Shown here one piece after another: positions 16,353 through 17,725 of a stretch of 17,725 nucleotides of DNA. The position numbers and the translations under genes were made by a program. Position 1 is the first letter of the stretch. Every line of letters begins with the position of its first letter. Source of the stretch: JADHOX01 sp038120515 (GTDB lineage Bacteria > Pseudomonadota > Alphaproteobacteria > Rickettsiales > JABIRX01); the NCBI GenBank assembly GCA_038120515.1, contig JAYOLW010000027.1:1-17725 (forward strand), written 5' to 3'. The notes under the pieces are model-generated. The model was not told the DNA's origin and did not search any database. It saw only the letters and a program-made list of their open reading frames with translations.

Positions 16353-16961
16353 TTAAAGACTAATATTAGGAACACCATCACAAACATTTCTTCTTGCATT
16401 TTCTTCTAATATCTCAAGAACAAAACCTAAATTGATGCCATCTAATGAATGTGGATCATTATTTTTTACTGAAATAACCTCTAAAGAATTAGTGTCTTTA
16501 TTTTCTCGGGCAGATGTAACCAACAAATATTCTTCTGTTTGAACTTCATTTGGTTCTGAAACTTGAGCAATAGTTGTATAGTAATCTTTCAGCCCAGGCT
16601 GTGTTGCGACAACAATATCTACTGGCAATCCTGAATTAGCTCTTTGATCACTAGGTAAATTATACCTTTCCTTTGATCTTGGGGAACTGGAAAGTTTTGG
16701 ACAACAATCCTTAAAACCTAGAAATGAAACACAATCAGAAGTCATCTCACAAACTTGTATCGAAGCTAAACAAACATCTTCTGAAACAACATCACAACAA
16801 ATTGTAGCCGTGTTTAGTAATCCAGATCCAATCTCAACAACTCCACTACCAACAACACCAATTATATTAAATGGCAAGGAAACAAAACCAAATAATAACT
16901 CGCCACAATTTTCGCATCCACCTTCACAACAACATTCACATATTTCAATTATTTCACACAT
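16353..16961 (-). CDS. Cys-rich hydrophobic protein of unknown function
   Basis: I do not recognise this ~202-residue protein. It has 14 cysteines in the first 87 residues, densest at the start (ICECCCEGGCENCGE, residues 7-21), and one more near the end. Residues ~21-55 are Gly/Val/Ile/Leu-rich and could make one or two membrane passes. Residues ~90-202 are polar, without cysteine until VCDG. The Cys cluster could bind metal, form disulphides or, if the protein acts in a host, be lipidated. The frame is open from a GTG at 16982, but GAGG 5 bases before the ATG at 16961 marks the better start. It lies upstream of the CE-protease gene on the same strand, so the two may be functionally linked. 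Confidence 0.65.
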   Translation of the reverse strand: MCEIIEICECCCEGGCENCGELLFGFVSLPFNIIGVVGSGVVEIGSGLLNTATICCDVVSEDVCLASIQVCEMTSDCVSFLGFKDCCPKLSSSPRSKERYNLPSDQRANSGLPVDIVVATQPGLKDYYTTIAQVSEPNEVQTEEYLLVTSARENKDTNSLEVISVKNNDPHSLDGINLGFVLEILEENARRNVCDGVPNISL

Positions 16962-17062
16962 ATACACCTCATAAAAAGTCACATTATAGCAACATTTTAA
17001 TGTAGTGAAAAGCTTTTTTTGTAAATTTTAAATAATTTTTTAATTATGAATTTAACTTCTAC

Positions 17063-17450
17063 TTAACATTTTGATTCATCAAAAAAGTTTTGACATTCCT
17101 GAATCTTTTTACGCATTTCTTCAAAAGCATTTTCAGTAAGGCTAATTGATATCTCTTTTATTTCGATTTTTTTCTCCTCTAGAAGTTCTTTATTTTCTTT
17201 AGTGTTAAAGAAGCACAATAATACGGAGTAACAATAATGATCCTATTTCCATTCTGTGAATTGATCTAATAATTGCTAAAAGAAAGATAATCTGTTAATG
17301 TGAGAATATAAGTTGCAATTATATAAGCATCTTGTACCCCTGTGATTTTAATGTCTTTGCTAAATCGAGCTCATCTATTAGAATAAATAGCGGTTTGTTA
17401 GGATTATACTTTTCTGCTAGTTCTTTATTTAGATTTTGGATTTCTTTCAA
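17063..17450 (-). pseudogene. Decayed P-loop NTPase remnant, KAP-like
   Basis: The 463 bases between the Cys-rich gene and the ankyrin stop hold a broken gene in several frames. Reading leftwards, frame A (17450-17319) contains NKELAEKYNPNKP then LFILIDELDLAK, a Walker B with the IDELD signature of KAP-family NTPases. Frame B, ending at 17266, reads GVQDAYIIATYILTLTDYLS. Frame C, ending at 17205, reads LAIIRSIHRMEIGSLLLL. Frame D, ending at 17063, reads FNTKENKELLEEKK and ends NFFDESKC. At least three frameshifts and a probable internal deletion separate them; Walker A is missing. KAP ATPases are membrane-linked and often accessory. Its start overlaps the ankyrin 3' end. Confidence 0.55.
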
Positions 17451-17725
17451 TTAAAATCGCTTTTCCTTCAGCAATTGCTTCAGCATATCGTGCTTGCTGT
17501 GCTTCAGTTAGTAATGTTTCATCTGCTCCTGCTGCTAGCAATTGTGCAACTATTTCTACATGACCATTTTCTGCTGCAACATATAAAGCTGTCTCTCCAT
17601 AATTATAAGCCTTATTTACATCTGCTCCTGCTGCTAGCAATTGTGCTACTATTTCTACATGACCATTGTATGCTGCCCGATAAAAAGCTGTCGCTCCTTG
17701 TTCATCAGCCTTATTTATATCTGCA
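17425..17725 (-). CDS. Ankyrin-repeat protein, 3' part (5' end beyond the window)
   Basis: The frame is open across the right edge, giving the last 99 residues. It holds the end of one ankyrin repeat (ADINKADEQG), a full repeat (ATAFYRAAYNGHVEIVAQLL then AAGADVNKAYNYG), another (ETALYVAAENGHVEIVAQLL then AAGADETLL), and a charged C-terminal helix ending RNPKSK. The repeats are near consensus, and the DNA itself repeats with a 99-bp period (compare 17522 onward with 17621 onward), so they were copied recently and may vary in number. Such proteins bind partner proteins and are frequent effectors in intracellular bacteria; no partner can be named. Its stop overlaps the KAP-like remnant. Confidence 0.9.
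   Translation of the reverse strand, partial: ADINKADEQGATAFYRAAYNGHVEIVAQLLAAGADVNKAYNYGETALYVAAENGHVEIVAQLLAAGADETLLTEAQQARYAEAIAEGKAILIERNPKSK

Noticed and set aside
16962..16982. GTG start at 16982 for the Cys-rich gene
   Set aside because: The ATG at 16961 has a well-placed GAGG 5 bases upstream; the GTG has no ribosome site.

Overview
The window is strongly AT-rich, densely coded DNA of a Gram-negative-type bacterium. The right half holds ankyrin repeats, a candidate ubiquitin-directed cysteine protease with a UIM-like motif, a Cys-rich hydrophobic protein, two AAA+/DUF4143 ATPases, a Pif1-type helicase and several decayed genes. That gene content suggests an intracellular or protist-associated symbiont. 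The phylum cannot be fixed from the sequence. Cytochrome c maturation is by System II (ResB plus CcsA), which is not what is usually expected of the Rickettsia group (System I), so I leave the taxonomy open.

Bases 1-482 hold a 204-bp-period tandem repeat (two ~125-bp copies) and an AT-rich leader. Bases 483-7669 are a co-directional housekeeping block: a small cold-shock-domain protein, an alpha/beta hydrolase, a FieF-type cation diffusion facilitator, a beta-carbonic anhydrase, an EamA-type permease overlapping a thioredoxin-like protein of the TlpA/CcmG class, then a ResB/CcsA pair overlapping by 8 bp. The last three form a cytochrome c maturation module: the thioredoxin-like protein would keep apocytochrome haem-binding cysteines reduced, and ResB and CcsA would carry and attach haem at the outer face of the membrane.

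Bases 7670-12717 begin the accessory region: a frameshifted gene remnant, an AAA+/DUF4143 ATPase, a 594-residue orphan with ankyrin-like repeats near its C-terminus, and a second, divergent AAA+/DUF4143 ATPase. A palindrome overlaps the predicted -10 region of each ATPase gene, suggesting local repression.

Bases 12763-17725 are all on the minus strand. In transcription order they are: the 3' end of an ankyrin-repeat gene entering from the right edge, a decayed P-loop NTPase whose surviving Walker B resembles the KAP family, a Cys-rich hydrophobic protein with a probable frameshifted tail, a 669-residue protein combining a UIM-like helix with a clan CE (Ulp1/YopJ-type) cysteine protease signature, and a Pif1-like helicase. 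The most interesting candidate system is the Cys-rich protein plus the UIM/CE-protease, which looks like an effector or toxin locus acting on host ubiquitin or a ubiquitin-like protein.

I saw no rRNA, complete tRNA, CRISPR array or intact insertion sequence.
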